From: Streptomyces sp. TRM68416
Lineage (GTDB): Bacteria > Actinomycetota > Actinomycetes > Streptomycetales > Streptomycetaceae
NCBI RefSeq assembly: GCF_014596915.1
Contig: NZ_JACVWU010000030.1
Span: 1-64,000 of the forward strand
DNA length: 64,000 nt
Reading direction: 5' to 3'
Position numbers and translations under genes: made by a program
Part shown: piece after piece, positions 7,411-15,070 of the stretch
Layout of the letters: each line of letters begins with the position of its first letter
Position numbering within the stretch: position 1 is the stretch's first letter
The notes under the pieces: generated by a model
What the model was told of the DNA's origin: nothing
What the model saw: only the letters and a program-made list of their open reading frames with translations
Database searches by the model: none

Positions 7411-8856
7411 GTGACTGTCAACGACGACTCGTTCACCAACTGGAAGAACCGCGAGGAGATCGCGGAGTCGATGATCCCGATCATCGGGAAACTGCACCGC
7501 GAGCGGGACGTCACGGTCCTGCTGCACAGCCGCTCCTTGGTGAACAAGTCGGTGGTGAGCATCCTCAAGACCCACCGGTTCGCCCGCCAGATCGCCGGTG
7601 AGGAACTGTCGGTCACCGACACGCTGCCCTTCCTCAAGGCGCTGACCGCTCTCGACCTCGGCCCGTCCCAGATCGACATCGGCATGCTGGCCGCGACGTA
7701 CCAGTCGGACGACCGGGGCCTGTCGGTGGCGGAGTTCACCGCCGAGGCGGTGGCCGGTGCCACCGGCGCCAACAAGATCGAGCGCAGCGAGGGCCGCGAC
7801 GTCGTCCTCTACGGCTTCGGGCGCATCGGTCGTCTGGTCGCCCGCCTGCTCATCGAGAAGGCCGGCTCGGGCAACGGGCTGCGGCTGCGCGCCATCGTCG
7901 TGCGGGGCGGTGGCGAGCAGGATCTCGTCAAGCGCGCCTCGCTGCTGCGCCGGGACTCCATCCACGGCCAGTTCCAGGGCACGATCACGGTCGACGAGGC
8001 GAACAGCACGATCATCGCCAACGGCAACGAGATCAAGGTCATCTACGCGGGGGACCCGTCGGAGATCGACTACACGGCGTACGGCATCAAGGACGCCATC
8101 CTCATCGACAACACCGGCAAGTGGCGGGACCGCGAGGGGCTGTCCCAGCACCTGCGTCCCGGTGTCGACAAGGTCGTTCTGACCGCGCCGGGCAAGGGCG
8201 ACGTCCCGAACATCGTGCACGGCGTCAACCACGACACGATCAAGCCGGACGAGCAGGTCCTGTCCTGCGCGTCCTGCACCACCAACGCGATCGTGCCGCC
8301 GCTGAAGGCGATGGCCGACGAGTACGGGGTGCTGCGCGGGCACGTGGAGACCGTCCACTCGTTCACCAACGACCAGAACCTGCTGGACAACTATCACAAG
8401 TCGGACCGCCGTGGCCGTTCGGCGCCGCTGAACATGGTCATCACGGAGACCGGCGCGGCCTCCGCCGTCGCCAAGGCGCTGCCGGACCTCAAGGCGAAGA
8501 TCACCGGCAGCTCGATCCGGGTCCCGGTGCCGGACGTCTCGATCGCGATCCTGAACCTTCAGCTCGGGCGCGAGACCAGCCGCGAGGAGGTCCTGGACTA
8601 CCTGCGCAACGTGTCGCTGACCTCGCCGCTCAAGCGTCAGATCGACTTCATCACCGCCCCCGACGCGGTCTCGAACGACTTCATCGGCTCGCGTCACGCC
8701 TCGATCGTCGACGCAGGCGCCACCAAGGTCGAGGGCGACAACGCCATCCTCTACCTCTGGTACGACAACGAGTTCGGCTACTCCTGCCAGGTCATCCGGG
8801 TCGTCCAGTACGTCTCCGGCGTGGAGTACCCGACGTACCCGGCTCCGGCGGTCTGA
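7411..8856 (+). CDS. gap: Glyceraldehyde-3-phosphate dehydrogenase, long form
   Basis: A 481-residue GAPDH, about 145 residues longer than the usual form. The NAD-binding motif YGFGRIGRLVARLL begins at residue 134. The active-site string SCASCTTN places the catalytic Cys at 289, and YDNEFGYS closes the fold. The first 130 residues form a helical extension (NWKNREEIAESMIPIIGKL and so on) seen in a distinct actinobacterial/proteobacterial GAPDH group. The enzyme interconverts glyceraldehyde-3-phosphate and 1,3-bisphosphoglycerate in glycolysis/gluconeogenesis. The RVVRGGG-like loop instead of the classical coenzyme Asp could alter NAD/NADP preference (inference). The start is GTG at 7411. A very strong hairpin follows the stop, so it is probably monocistronic. 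Confidence 0.95.
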   Translation: MTVNDDSFTNWKNREEIAESMIPIIGKLHRERDVTVLLHSRSLVNKSVVSILKTHRFARQIAGEELSVTDTLPFLKALTALDLGPSQIDIGMLAATYQSDDRGLSVAEFTAEAVAGATGANKIERSEGRDVVLYGFGRIGRLVARLLIEKAGSGNGLRLRAIVVRGGGEQDLVKRASLLRRDSIHGQFQGTITVDEANSTIIANGNEIKVIYAGDPSEIDYTAYGIKDAILIDNTGKWRDREGLSQHLRPGVDKVVLTAPGKGDVPNIVHGVNHDTIKPDEQVLSCASCTTNAIVPPLKAMADEYGVLRGHVETVHSFTNDQNLLDNYHKSDRRGRSAPLNMVITETGAASAVAKALPDLKAKITGSSIRVPVPDVSIAILNLQLGRETSREEVLDYLRNVSLTSPLKRQIDFITAPDAVSNDFIGSRHASIVDAGATKVEGDNAILYLWYDNEFGYSCQVIRVVQYVSGVEYPTYPAPAV

Positions 8857-8870
8857 TCCGCGCAGGCGCC

Positions 8871-8907
8871 GGGCGGGCGGCGGCGGAGCTTCCGCCGCCG
8901 CCCGCCC
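8871..8907 (+). terminator. Strong hairpin terminator behind gap
   Basis: A perfect 17-bp GC-rich stem (arms 8871-8887 and 8891-8907) with a three-base loop begins 15 bp after the gap stop codon. There is no T-tract, as is usual for Streptomyces terminators. Confidence 0.75.
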
Positions 8908-9004
8908 ACGTCCGTGCCCCGGGTTAGTCCGCGCCCACCGCGGGCACTCGGCGCCCGCGGCGGATCCGTACCCTGGCCGCCGCCTTCAGGCTGGAGGTAC
9001 TGAT

Positions 9005-9568
9005 ATGGGACACGGCGGAAACGTCATCGACGAGCTCATGACCGACCACCGAGAGGTCGAGGAGCTGTTCGGCAAGATCGCCGGGCTGCCGAGCGGCCAC
9101 GAGGACCGCAAGCTCTACGCCGACCAGGCCACCATGGAGCTGGTGCGGCACTCGGTCGCCGAGGAGGCCTATCTCTACCCGGCCGTGCGCGAGCACCTCC
9201 CCGACGGGGACAGGCTGGCCGACAAGGAGATAGAAGACCACTCCAAGGCCGAGCTGATCATGAAGGACCTGGAGGGGTGCGACGCCGGCGATCCCGAGTT
9301 CGACCGGCTCATCAACCGGCTCATGAGCGAGATCCGCACCCATGTCGCCGACGAGGAGCGCAACCTCTTCCCGCAACTGCGCTCGGCGTGCACCCCCGAG
9401 ACGCTCGACTCCCTGGGCGACAAGGTGCGACAGGCGAAGAAGGTGGCGCCGACGCGCCCGCACCCCTCGGCCCCGGACCGGCCGCCGGCCAACAAGATGC
9501 TGGCCCCCGGCGCCGGACTCGTCGACCGGCTGCGTGACGCGCTGACCGGCCGCGGGAAGAAGAGCTGA
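9005..9568 (+). CDS. Hemerythrin HHE domain protein
   Basis: A 187-residue protein. Residues about 6-140 form a hemerythrin-like four-helix bundle with the iron-ligand pattern: LMTDHREVEELF (His), MELVRHSVAEEAYLYPAV (His, Glu), IEDHSKAE (His) and EIRTHVADEERNLFP (His, Glu). Such proteins bind a di-iron centre and sense or handle O2, NO or peroxide. The tail (residues about 140-187) is Pro/Ala/Lys-rich and probably disordered. The gene is convergent with 9660-10187, and its TGA lies inside a 41-bp tandem repeat. Confidence 0.9.
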   Translation: MGHGGNVIDELMTDHREVEELFGKIAGLPSGHEDRKLYADQATMELVRHSVAEEAYLYPAVREHLPDGDRLADKEIEDHSKAELIMKDLEGCDAGDPEFDRLINRLMSEIRTHVADEERNLFPQLRSACTPETLDSLGDKVRQAKKVAPTRPHPSAPDRPPANKMLAPGAGLVDRLRDALTGRGKKS

Positions 9569-9688
9569 AGCCCGGGCTCAGGCCGTCTGCGGTCTCCCGC
9601 CAGGGGTGAAGCCCGGGCTCAGGCCGCCTGTGGTCTCCTGCCAGGGCTAAACCCCCGGCTCAGGCCGCCTGCGGTTCTCCCGCGCCGA
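9566..9688. repeat. Three tandem copies of a 41-bp unit across a convergent gene junction
   Basis: Units start at 9566, 9607 and 9648, exactly 41 bp apart. Each carries a GCCCGGGCTCAGGCC-like core followed by GGTCTCC-like sequence. The first unit begins with the TGA of the hemerythrin gene. The third contains the stop codon and last codons of the minus-strand gene ending at 9660. The copies have diverged by several substitutions. Confidence 0.8.
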
Positions 9689-10187
9689 GCCGGTCGACCA
9701 GGAGGTCCCGGTGCAGGTCGGCGACCGGCGCCAGCAGATCGGGGTGGCGCAGGAGAGCCGCGGCCCGCCGGTCGGTCTCGTCCGGCGCAAGCAGGCGCCG
9801 GAACTCCACCGGCGTCGCCTCGGCATGGCCGGTGTCACGCACCGCTGCCGCCGCCACGCCGGCCAGCTCCGGGTCGGTCAGCAGGCAGGCGGCCCAGCTC
9901 GCCACGACCTCGTCCACCCACGTCCGCCAGGCCTGCCCCTCGGGGTCCGACTCCGCCGCCCCGTCCGCGCCGGTGGTCCAGTCGAGCCGGGCGGAGCCGC
10001 CGGGCCCGGCCATGGCTGCAAGGGCCGCGTCCATCGGCGTGGGATAGCGCAGCCAGGCGGCGACCGTGACGGCCTGACGCGCCTGGACGTCGCACAGGGC
10101 GGCGGCCAGCGCTCCGCCGCTCGGCGGAAACGCGCACGTCAGCCATCGGGCGGTCGCCGCGATGAGCGAGGAGAAGTCCGAGAGCAC
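9660..10187 (-). CDS. Hypothetical protein, Ala-rich
   Basis: A 175-residue protein I do not recognise. It is alanine- and tryptophan-containing, without signal peptide or obvious membrane span (LTCAFPPSGGALAAALCDVQARQAVTVAAWLRYP near the N-terminus). The C-terminal half is helical with many acidic residues. The only start in frame is the GTG at 10187. A TGA lies 66 bases further upstream and a GTG with a plausible ribosome site (about 10240) is in another frame, so the 5' end may be damaged. Its 3' end has been copied into a 41-bp tandem repeat. Confidence 0.5.
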   Translation of the reverse strand: MLSDFSSLIAATARWLTCAFPPSGGALAAALCDVQARQAVTVAAWLRYPTPMDAALAAMAGPGGSARLDWTTGADGAAESDPEGQAWRTWVDEVVASWAACLLTDPELAGVAAAAVRDTGHAEATPVEFRRLLAPDETDRRAAALLRHPDLLAPVADLHRDLLVDRLGAGEPQAA

Positions 10188-10307
10188 AGGCAGGCCGTCC
10201 GAGCTGCTTGAGGTGGGGCGGGAATACCTCTCTCACGGTAATGTCCCCTCCCCCGCGCGAAACAGTGCCCGCGGCACCTGGCCAAGTGCTCTCGCCCACA
10301 GTGGCCC

Positions 10308-10760
10308 TCAGTCCATCAGCCCGGCCGCGAGCGTCGCCCCGAGTTCCCAGCACGCCTCGACGTCGGCCCGGTCCGGCTCGCCGGTCACCGTCACGGCATC
10401 GGCGGCGCGCCGCCAGCCGAGACCGGTGGTGACGGTCTCGACGGACTTCACCGCTCCCGTGACGTCGTTGCCGCCGTGCACGTAGTAGCCGAAGGGGCGG
10501 CCCCGCGTGGCGTCCAGGCACGGGTAGTAGACCTGGTCGAAGAAATGCTTGAGGGCGCCGGACATGTAGCCGAGGTTCGCCGGGGTGCCGAGCAGGTAGG
10601 CGTCGGCGGCCAGGACGTCGGAGGCGGTCGCGGCGAGCGCCGCGCGCCGCACCACCCGTACGTTCTCGATCTCGGGTGCGGTCGCTCCGGAGACGACCGC
10701 CTCGAGGAGGGCCTGGCAGTTGGGTGAGGGCGTGTGGTGCACGATCAGCAGGGTTGCCAC
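10308..10760 (-). CDS. Flavodoxin-like NAD(P)H-dependent oxidoreductase
   Basis: A 150-residue flavodoxin-fold protein: LLIVHHTPSPNCQALLEAV (FMN phosphate loop), AYLLGTPANLGYMSGALKHFFDQV (isoalloxazine-binding loop, typical of flavodoxin/WrbA-like reductases) and YVHGGNDVTGA. It probably uses FMN to reduce quinones or other small acceptors. I chose the GTG at 10760 because family similarity begins exactly there. The frame is open about 117 bases further upstream, but those residues are basic and low-complexity. It is in the same direction as the hypothetical gene 9660-10187 but 120 bp away. Confidence 0.85.
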   Translation of the reverse strand: MATLLIVHHTPSPNCQALLEAVVSGATAPEIENVRVVRRAALAATASDVLAADAYLLGTPANLGYMSGALKHFFDQVYYPCLDATRGRPFGYYVHGGNDVTGAVKSVETVTTGLGWRRAADAVTVTGEPDRADVEACWELGATLAAGLMD

Positions 10761-10955
10761 ACGACCCCACCCTGCCGTGGCGAACCCGGTCGCCGCAAGC
10801 CGGGCTCGTTGCCTCCGGTGATCTCCACCCCGCTCTTTTCTCACGGAATTCCCAGGCGTCGGCCATGACTGGTCCACGGTTCAACAGCGGTAGGGTCAAG
10901 GGACGTCAACGGGAGGAAAAGTGCTGCGCGTACGGTGAGCAGGGAGGCGTGCGTC

Positions 10956-11771
10956 ATGGACTGGAGCGGCCTGGAGGTCCGTCGCGTGGCCCGCGGGATC
11001 CGACGGCGGATCCGGAAGCGGGTCGTGCGCCCCGTTCCGCGGTCGGCCCACCGGCTCGTACCGGACCCGGTGTTCGTCCTCTCCTCCGTCCGCTCGGGCT
11101 CCACGCTCCTGCGGGTACTGCTCAACAGCCACCCCCGGATCCGTGCCCCGCACGAGATGCACCTGCGCACGCTGACCGTCGGTCTCGGCAAGCCGTACAC
11201 GAAGAAGGCGATGAGCGAACTCGACCTCGATCAGCGGGAGTTGGAGTTCCTGCTGTGGGACCGGATCCTGCACCGGGAGCTGGTGCGCAGCGGGAAGCAG
11301 ATCATCGTGGACAAGACACCGGGCAATGCCGCGGTGTGGGAGCGGCTGCACGAGGGCTGGCCGCGGGCGCGGTACATCTTCCTGCTGCGCCATCCGGCGT
11401 CGATGGTCGACTCGCTCATCGCGGGCCGTCCGGACCGGGATCCGGAGGCGACCGTGCGCGAGGTGCTCGGGTACGTGGAGGCGGTCGAGGCGGCCCGCAC
11501 CGCGCTGCCCGGACTGACCGTCCGCTACGAGGAACTCACCGAGCGACCCGTCGAGGTCACCCAGGAGATATGCGCGTTCCTCGGCGTGGAGTGGACGCCC
11601 CGCATGCTGGACTACCGGAGGGTCGATCACGGTCCGTTCGTGCCGTTCATCGGCGACTGGAGCGACACCATCAAGTCCGGAAGGGTCCAGAAGGCCCGGC
11701 CGCTCCCCGATCCGGCCGACGTTCCTCCGGCGCTGCGCGACATCGCCCGTACCTGGGGATACCCGAGTTGA
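10956..11771 (+). CDS. Sulfotransferase family protein
   Basis: A 271-residue sulfotransferase-fold protein. The 5'-phosphosulfate loop VFVLSSVRSGSTLLRVLLNSHP (residues about 36-57) and the 3'-phosphate region IFLLRHPASMVDSL (about 140) are the PAPS-binding signatures. VRYEELTERP is the usual downstream motif. It should transfer sulfate from PAPS to an unidentified hydroxyl or amine acceptor. The ATG at 10956 has AGGGAGG eight bases upstream, better than the GTG at 10935. The stop overlaps the TTG start of the APS-kinase-like gene, so the two are translationally coupled. Confidence 0.9.
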   Translation: MDWSGLEVRRVARGIRRRIRKRVVRPVPRSAHRLVPDPVFVLSSVRSGSTLLRVLLNSHPRIRAPHEMHLRTLTVGLGKPYTKKAMSELDLDQRELEFLLWDRILHRELVRSGKQIIVDKTPGNAAVWERLHEGWPRARYIFLLRHPASMVDSLIAGRPDRDPEATVREVLGYVEAVEAARTALPGLTVRYEELTERPVEVTQEICAFLGVEWTPRMLDYRRVDHGPFVPFIGDWSDTIKSGRVQKARPLPDPADVPPALRDIARTWGYPS

Positions 11772-12136
11772 GTGATCCGAGGTGCCGCTGCACCTGCCCG
11801 GGAGCGACGGTGTGGGTGACCGGCCGGCCGACCGCCGACCGCCTGGCAGCCGCCTACGCGCTGGCGGAACGGCTCCAGGCCGAGCGGCGGCGGGTGGAGG
11901 TGCTCGACCGGTACGACGACCTGTGTGCCGACCCGGGCCGTCTGGGCCTGGTGGCCGAGGTGCTCGCGCGCAACGGGGTGGTGGTGATAGTCCCGTGCGC
12001 CGCGGAGAGCGCGCCCGCGGTGCGTTCACGGCACGCGGCGAGCGGTACCCGGTACCTGGAGGTGTCCGTCACCGGGCGCACCAGTCCGGAGGAGTCGGCG
12101 GCGGCGGTCCACGGACTGCTCACCGCGCCCGACTGA
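11768..12136 (+). CDS. APS kinase-like protein lacking the P-loop
   Basis: A 122-residue protein that aligns by eye with adenylylsulfate kinase: GATVWVTGRP, ALAERLQAERRRVEVLD, LGLVAEVLARNGVVVIVP, SRHAASGTRYLEV. The ATP-binding loop (GLxxxGKST in real kinases) reads GRPTADRLA here, so Gly-Lys-Ser/Thr is gone. The C-terminal lid region is also absent and the protein is shorter than the usual 170-200 residues. It cannot be an ordinary kinase. It may regulate or scaffold PAPS supply for the coupled sulfotransferase, or be decaying. The TTG start overlaps the sulfotransferase stop (TTGA); a GTG at 11810 is the alternative. Confidence 0.7.
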   Translation: MSDPRCRCTCPGATVWVTGRPTADRLAAAYALAERLQAERRRVEVLDRYDDLCADPGRLGLVAEVLARNGVVVIVPCAAESAPAVRSRHAASGTRYLEVSVTGRTSPEESAAAVHGLLTAPD

Positions 12137-12287
12137 CGGACGCGGTGCCATGCGGGTCACATCAGGACCGTCCAGGTTTACGGGCCTGCGCAGCCGTCGC
12201 TACGGTGGCCCACACGCCCGACACACGGGTCACATAGGCAACTTCCGTTAGAGGTGTTCTGCTCTGTCTGGGTTCCATCAGGAAGGA

Positions 12288-13406
12288 ATCACGCAGCAAT
12301 CGCTGCTCAAGCGCATACCCGGGCAGGCTCCGCCGCCCGCGGAGGCCGACTCGGCGCAGGCCGGGCGGGCCGCCGAGCCGGGCAAGCAGAGAGACGCCTT
12401 CTTCGACAACGCCAAGTATCTGGCGATCGTGCTGGTGGCGATCGGGCACGCCTGGGAGCCGCTGCGGTCCGAGAGCCGGACGGTGACCGCGCTCTACATG
12501 TTCGTCTACGCCTTCCACATGCCGGCGTTCATCGTGATCTCCGGCTACTTCTCCCGGAGCTTCGACGCGAGCCCGGGGCGCATCAAGCGGCTGGTGTCGG
12601 GCGTCGTCGTGCCGTACGTGGTCTTCGAGGTGGCGTACACCTTCTTCACCCGGTGGAGCGACAACGAGCCGGAGCGGCAGATCACCCTGCTGGATCCGCT
12701 GTATCTGACCTGGTTCCTGGCGGCGTTGTTCATCTGGCGGCTGACCACTCCGCTGTGGAACGCGGTACGCCGGCCCCTGCCGTTGGCCCTCGCCATCGCG
12801 ATGCTGGCCAGTGTGACGCCGTCCATCGGCGACGACCTGGATCTGCAGCGCGTTCTTCAGTTCCTGCCCTACTTCGTACTCGGGCTGTGCCTGAAACCGC
12901 ACCACTTCGAGCTGCTGCGCCGCCGTGAGGTGCGACTGCTGGCCCTGCCCGTCCTGCTCTGCGCCACGGTCGTGGCCTACTGGGCGGTCCCGCGGATGAA
13001 CTACGCCTGGTTCTTCCACCGCAGCAGCGCGCAGCAGCTCGCCGCGCCGGCCTGGTCCGGGCCCGTCATGACGCTGGCCATCTTCGGCTGTTCGGTCGTG
13101 CTGGTCGCCTGCTTCCTGGCCCTGGTGCCGAGGCGCGCCATGTGGTTCACGGCGCTGGGCGCGGGCACGCTGTACGGCTATCTGCTGCACGGCTTCGCCA
13201 TCCAGGCCGCCAACCACTGGCACTGGTCGGACCACGGCTGGTTCCACGAGCCGCTCGGGGAGATCACGGTCACCCTGATCGCCGCGGCGGTCATGACGGT
13301 GCTGTGCACGCCGCCGGTGCGACGCCTCTTCCGCCCCGTCATGGAGCCGACGTTGGACTGGGCCTTCCGCCGGCAGGGGTCGTCGGCGGCCGACCGGCGC
13401 CGGTGA
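12288..13406 (+). CDS. Acyltransferase-3 family membrane protein, non-canonical start
   Basis: Integral membrane protein of the acyltransferase-3 group (O-acyl transfer to surface polymers or sugars), with about ten hydrophobic segments, FHMPAFIVISGYF near the N-terminus and YGYLLHGFAIQ near the C-terminus. Homology begins upstream of the first usable GTG (12429): FFDNAKYLAIVLVAIGHAW spans that codon. Between the in-frame TAG at about 12249 and 12429 there is no ATG, GTG or TTG. An AGGAAGGA ribosome site at 12280-12287 is followed by ATC ACG CAG CAA. The coordinates given assume AUC initiation at 12288; otherwise the start codon has mutated and the product from 12429 lacks half of the first membrane span. 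Confidence 0.75.
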   Translation: MTQQSLLKRIPGQAPPPAEADSAQAGRAAEPGKQRDAFFDNAKYLAIVLVAIGHAWEPLRSESRTVTALYMFVYAFHMPAFIVISGYFSRSFDASPGRIKRLVSGVVVPYVVFEVAYTFFTRWSDNEPERQITLLDPLYLTWFLAALFIWRLTTPLWNAVRRPLPLALAIAMLASVTPSIGDDLDLQRVLQFLPYFVLGLCLKPHHFELLRRREVRLLALPVLLCATVVAYWAVPRMNYAWFFHRSSAQQLAAPAWSGPVMTLAIFGCSVVLVACFLALVPRRAMWFTALGAGTLYGYLLHGFAIQAANHWHWSDHGWFHEPLGEITVTLIAAAVMTVLCTPPVRRLFRPVMEPTLDWAFRRQGSSAADRRR

Positions 13407-13436
13407 GGCGGCCCTGAACGGGCCGCGGCAGAACGT

Positions 13437-13477
13437 GACCGGGCGGCCGGGCTGTGGGACAGCCCGGCCGCCCGGTC
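13437..13477. terminator. Bidirectional hairpin terminator
   Basis: A perfect 19-bp stem with a GGG loop lies between the convergent acyltransferase and CsbD genes. Arms are 13437-13455 and 13459-13477. It serves both strands by position. Confidence 0.78.
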
Positions 13478-13505
13478 CCTGTGCGAGCCGCTCGCTCGGG
13501 GGCGC

Positions 13506-13679
13506 TCAGCGTCGGTAGGCGTCCTTCGCCTTCTCCTTGCCCTGGCGGACGTCGCCCTTGGCCTGTTCCGCCCGGCCCTCGGCCGTCATGCGCTCGTTGC
13601 CCGTCGCGCGACCGGCCGCTTCCTTGGCCTTGCCCTTTGCCTGTTCCATCTTGGCCTTGGCCTTCTGCTCTCCACTCAT
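13506..13679 (-). CDS. CsbD family stress protein
   Basis: A 57-residue, highly charged, helical protein starting MSGEQKAKAKMEQAKGKAKE. It contains two Lys/Ala/Gly-rich repeats of the CsbD type (AKGKAKEAAGRATGNERM, then EQAKGDVRQGKEKAKD). CsbD proteins are abundant under general (sigma-B-like) stress; their biochemical role is unknown. The ATG at 13679 has GGAGGAG eight bases upstream. A strong terminator follows. Confidence 0.93.
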   Translation of the reverse strand: MSGEQKAKAKMEQAKGKAKEAAGRATGNERMTAEGRAEQAKGDVRQGKEKAKDAYRR

Positions 13680-13790
13680 GGCGTTTCTCCTCCCCGCGCC
13701 GTGCTCGATTCCTCTGCTGCACCACCGGGTGAACCGGGGACGCGGGCCCTAAACGAACGACGGCACAACCACAGCCGGCGGCCCGCCGTC

Positions 13791-14537
13791 CTAGGACACC
13801 GACGCGCCCGCGCTGACCTTGGCGACCGCCGCGGAGACCTGCTTCTGCAGGGGCTCGCTCAGCGCCTCTCCCCCGACGGTGGCGACCAGGTCGCGGGCGA
13901 GGTGGTGGAGCTTGGTGTTGGAGTTCTGGGACGCCGTGACCAGGACCTCCCAGGCGTCCTCGGGCCTGAGACCGAAGGAGGCCATCAGGATGCCCCGGGC
14001 CAGGTCGATGGTCGGCCGGGTCTGCATCGCGCGCCGGAGCTGGACGACTTCGATCCGCAGGTCCTGCAACATGCTCTCGTCCTCGCTCTCGTCGAGGTCG
14101 GTGGGGTTCCAAGCCTCCCCGGCGTCGTCGGCGTCGACGTCCGTGGGAGCGAACAACGACACGGTGCCGGTCAGGGTGAGCAGGCGTTCGACCGCGGGGC
14201 CGGCGTCGCGGACGACGAGCGTCTTCCCCTCCCGCAGGGCGCGGGCGCGCAGCCCGAGCATGACGTTGAGCGCGGAGCAGTCGCAGAACGCGACATGGCT
14301 CAGGTCCAGGTCCACGCCCTGGACGGAGCGGATGAGCGCCTGGCGCAGCGACTGCTCCAGGTCCTGGGCCGCGTCCAGGTCCAGTTCCCCGCATACGGCC
14401 ATGGTGACGCGGTCACCGTCGGGTCTGATGTCGATCTTGGGCGCGCAGGGCACGTGCCGCGCCGCGTTGCTACCAGCCGCCGCGTCCTCTGAGGCGCCCT
14501 CCACCCGGGGCGACATCTCATACGCAGGCTCCGGCAT
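13791..14537 (-). CDS. STAS-ANTAR fusion protein
   Basis: A 248-residue protein. Residues about 30-125 form a STAS domain of the anti-anti-sigma type (VTMAVCGELDLDAAQDLEQSL, VDLDLSHVAFCDCSALNVML, with the phosphorylatable Ser in the DCSAL loop). Residues about 160-215 carry an ANTAR RNA-binding signature (LRRAMQTRPTIDLARGILM then AWEVLVTASQNSNTKLHHLA). It thus joins a partner-switching input to a transcript-antitermination output. The ATG at 14537 has GGGGAGG five bases upstream and is preferred to the ATG at 14555. It is divergent from the small HTH gene at 14668. Confidence 0.9.
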   Translation of the reverse strand: MPEPAYEMSPRVEGASEDAAAGSNAARHVPCAPKIDIRPDGDRVTMAVCGELDLDAAQDLEQSLRQALIRSVQGVDLDLSHVAFCDCSALNVMLGLRARALREGKTLVVRDAGPAVERLLTLTGTVSLFAPTDVDADDAGEAWNPTDLDESEDESMLQDLRIEVVQLRRAMQTRPTIDLARGILMASFGLRPEDAWEVLVTASQNSNTKLHHLARDLVATVGGEALSEPLQKQVSAAVAKVSAGASVS

Positions 14538-14632
14538 GACCGCCTCCCCGGTCATTGAAGTGCGTGGTCGCTTCCAGCCTCACCCCACCACCCGTAACAC
14601 GTCAAGATATACATGAAATCTGCTTCCGGTTT

Positions 14633-14661
14633 TTGAATACAGGAATGATCGGCCGTACAAT
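14633..14661 (+). promoter_or_regulatory. Near-consensus promoter for a leaderless gene
   Basis: TTGAAT (14633-14638), a 17-bp spacer and TACAAT (14656-14661) form a good housekeeping-type promoter in an unusually AT-rich patch. Only six bases separate the -10 box from the ATG at 14668, so transcription should begin at or next to the start codon. Confidence 0.7.
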
Positions 14662-14667
14662 CCTCCC

Positions 14668-15018
14668 ATGGAGGGAGTTCCCGAGCCACACAACGGGTGG
14701 ACGTTCCTGACCAACCACGCCCGTGTACTGGCCGCCATCGCCGACGACCACAACGTCCGTATCCGCGACATCGCCGCACGCTGCCGGCTCACCGAGCGGG
14801 CCGTACAGAAGATCATTTCCGATCTGGAGCAGGACGGCTACCTCTCCCACACCCGAGAGGGCCGCAGCAACACCTACCGGATCGACCCCAGCAGGGTGCT
14901 GCGCCATCCGGCCGAAGCCGGGCTGACCGTGGCGTCCCTGCTCACGCTCCTCGTCCAGGACGAGGCCGACCGTACAGCGCAGCCCGACCGCAGGATGTCC
15001 GCCGACATCAACCGGTAA
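14668..15018 (+). CDS. Winged-helix (MarR/ArsR-like) transcriptional regulator
   Basis: A 116-residue protein. The DNA-binding domain occupies residues about 12-80: FLTNHARVLAAIADDHNVRIRDIAARCRLTERAVQKIISDLEQDGYLSHTREGRSNTYRID. This is a classical winged helix with the wing at TREGRSN. The tail (about 35 residues) is helical and may dimerise. No ligand residues are evident. It is probably translated from a leaderless mRNA. It is divergent from the STAS-ANTAR gene, a plausible target alongside itself. Confidence 0.85.
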   Translation: MEGVPEPHNGWTFLTNHARVLAAIADDHNVRIRDIAARCRLTERAVQKIISDLEQDGYLSHTREGRSNTYRIDPSRVLRHPAEAGLTVASLLTLLVQDEADRTAQPDRRMSADINR

Positions 15019-15070
15019 CGGCGCCCCGCCGGGGCTCGGCTAGTCTGTCCCGCCGGGTTTCCGAGGGGAG

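Noticed and set aside
7045..8697. A 550-residue open frame on the minus strand opposite gap
   Set aside because: It shadows GAPDH codons, has no family motif and an Asp/Val/Arg-rich composition typical of antisense frames.
9566..9688. Possible CRISPR array
   Set aside because: Units are contiguous without spacers, have diverged from each other, include gene ends and lack cas genes nearby.
12153..12235. Direct repeat CGGGTCACAT at 12153 and 12226
   Set aside because: Ten bases repeated 73 bp apart without dyad symmetry or a promoter in register. This may be chance.
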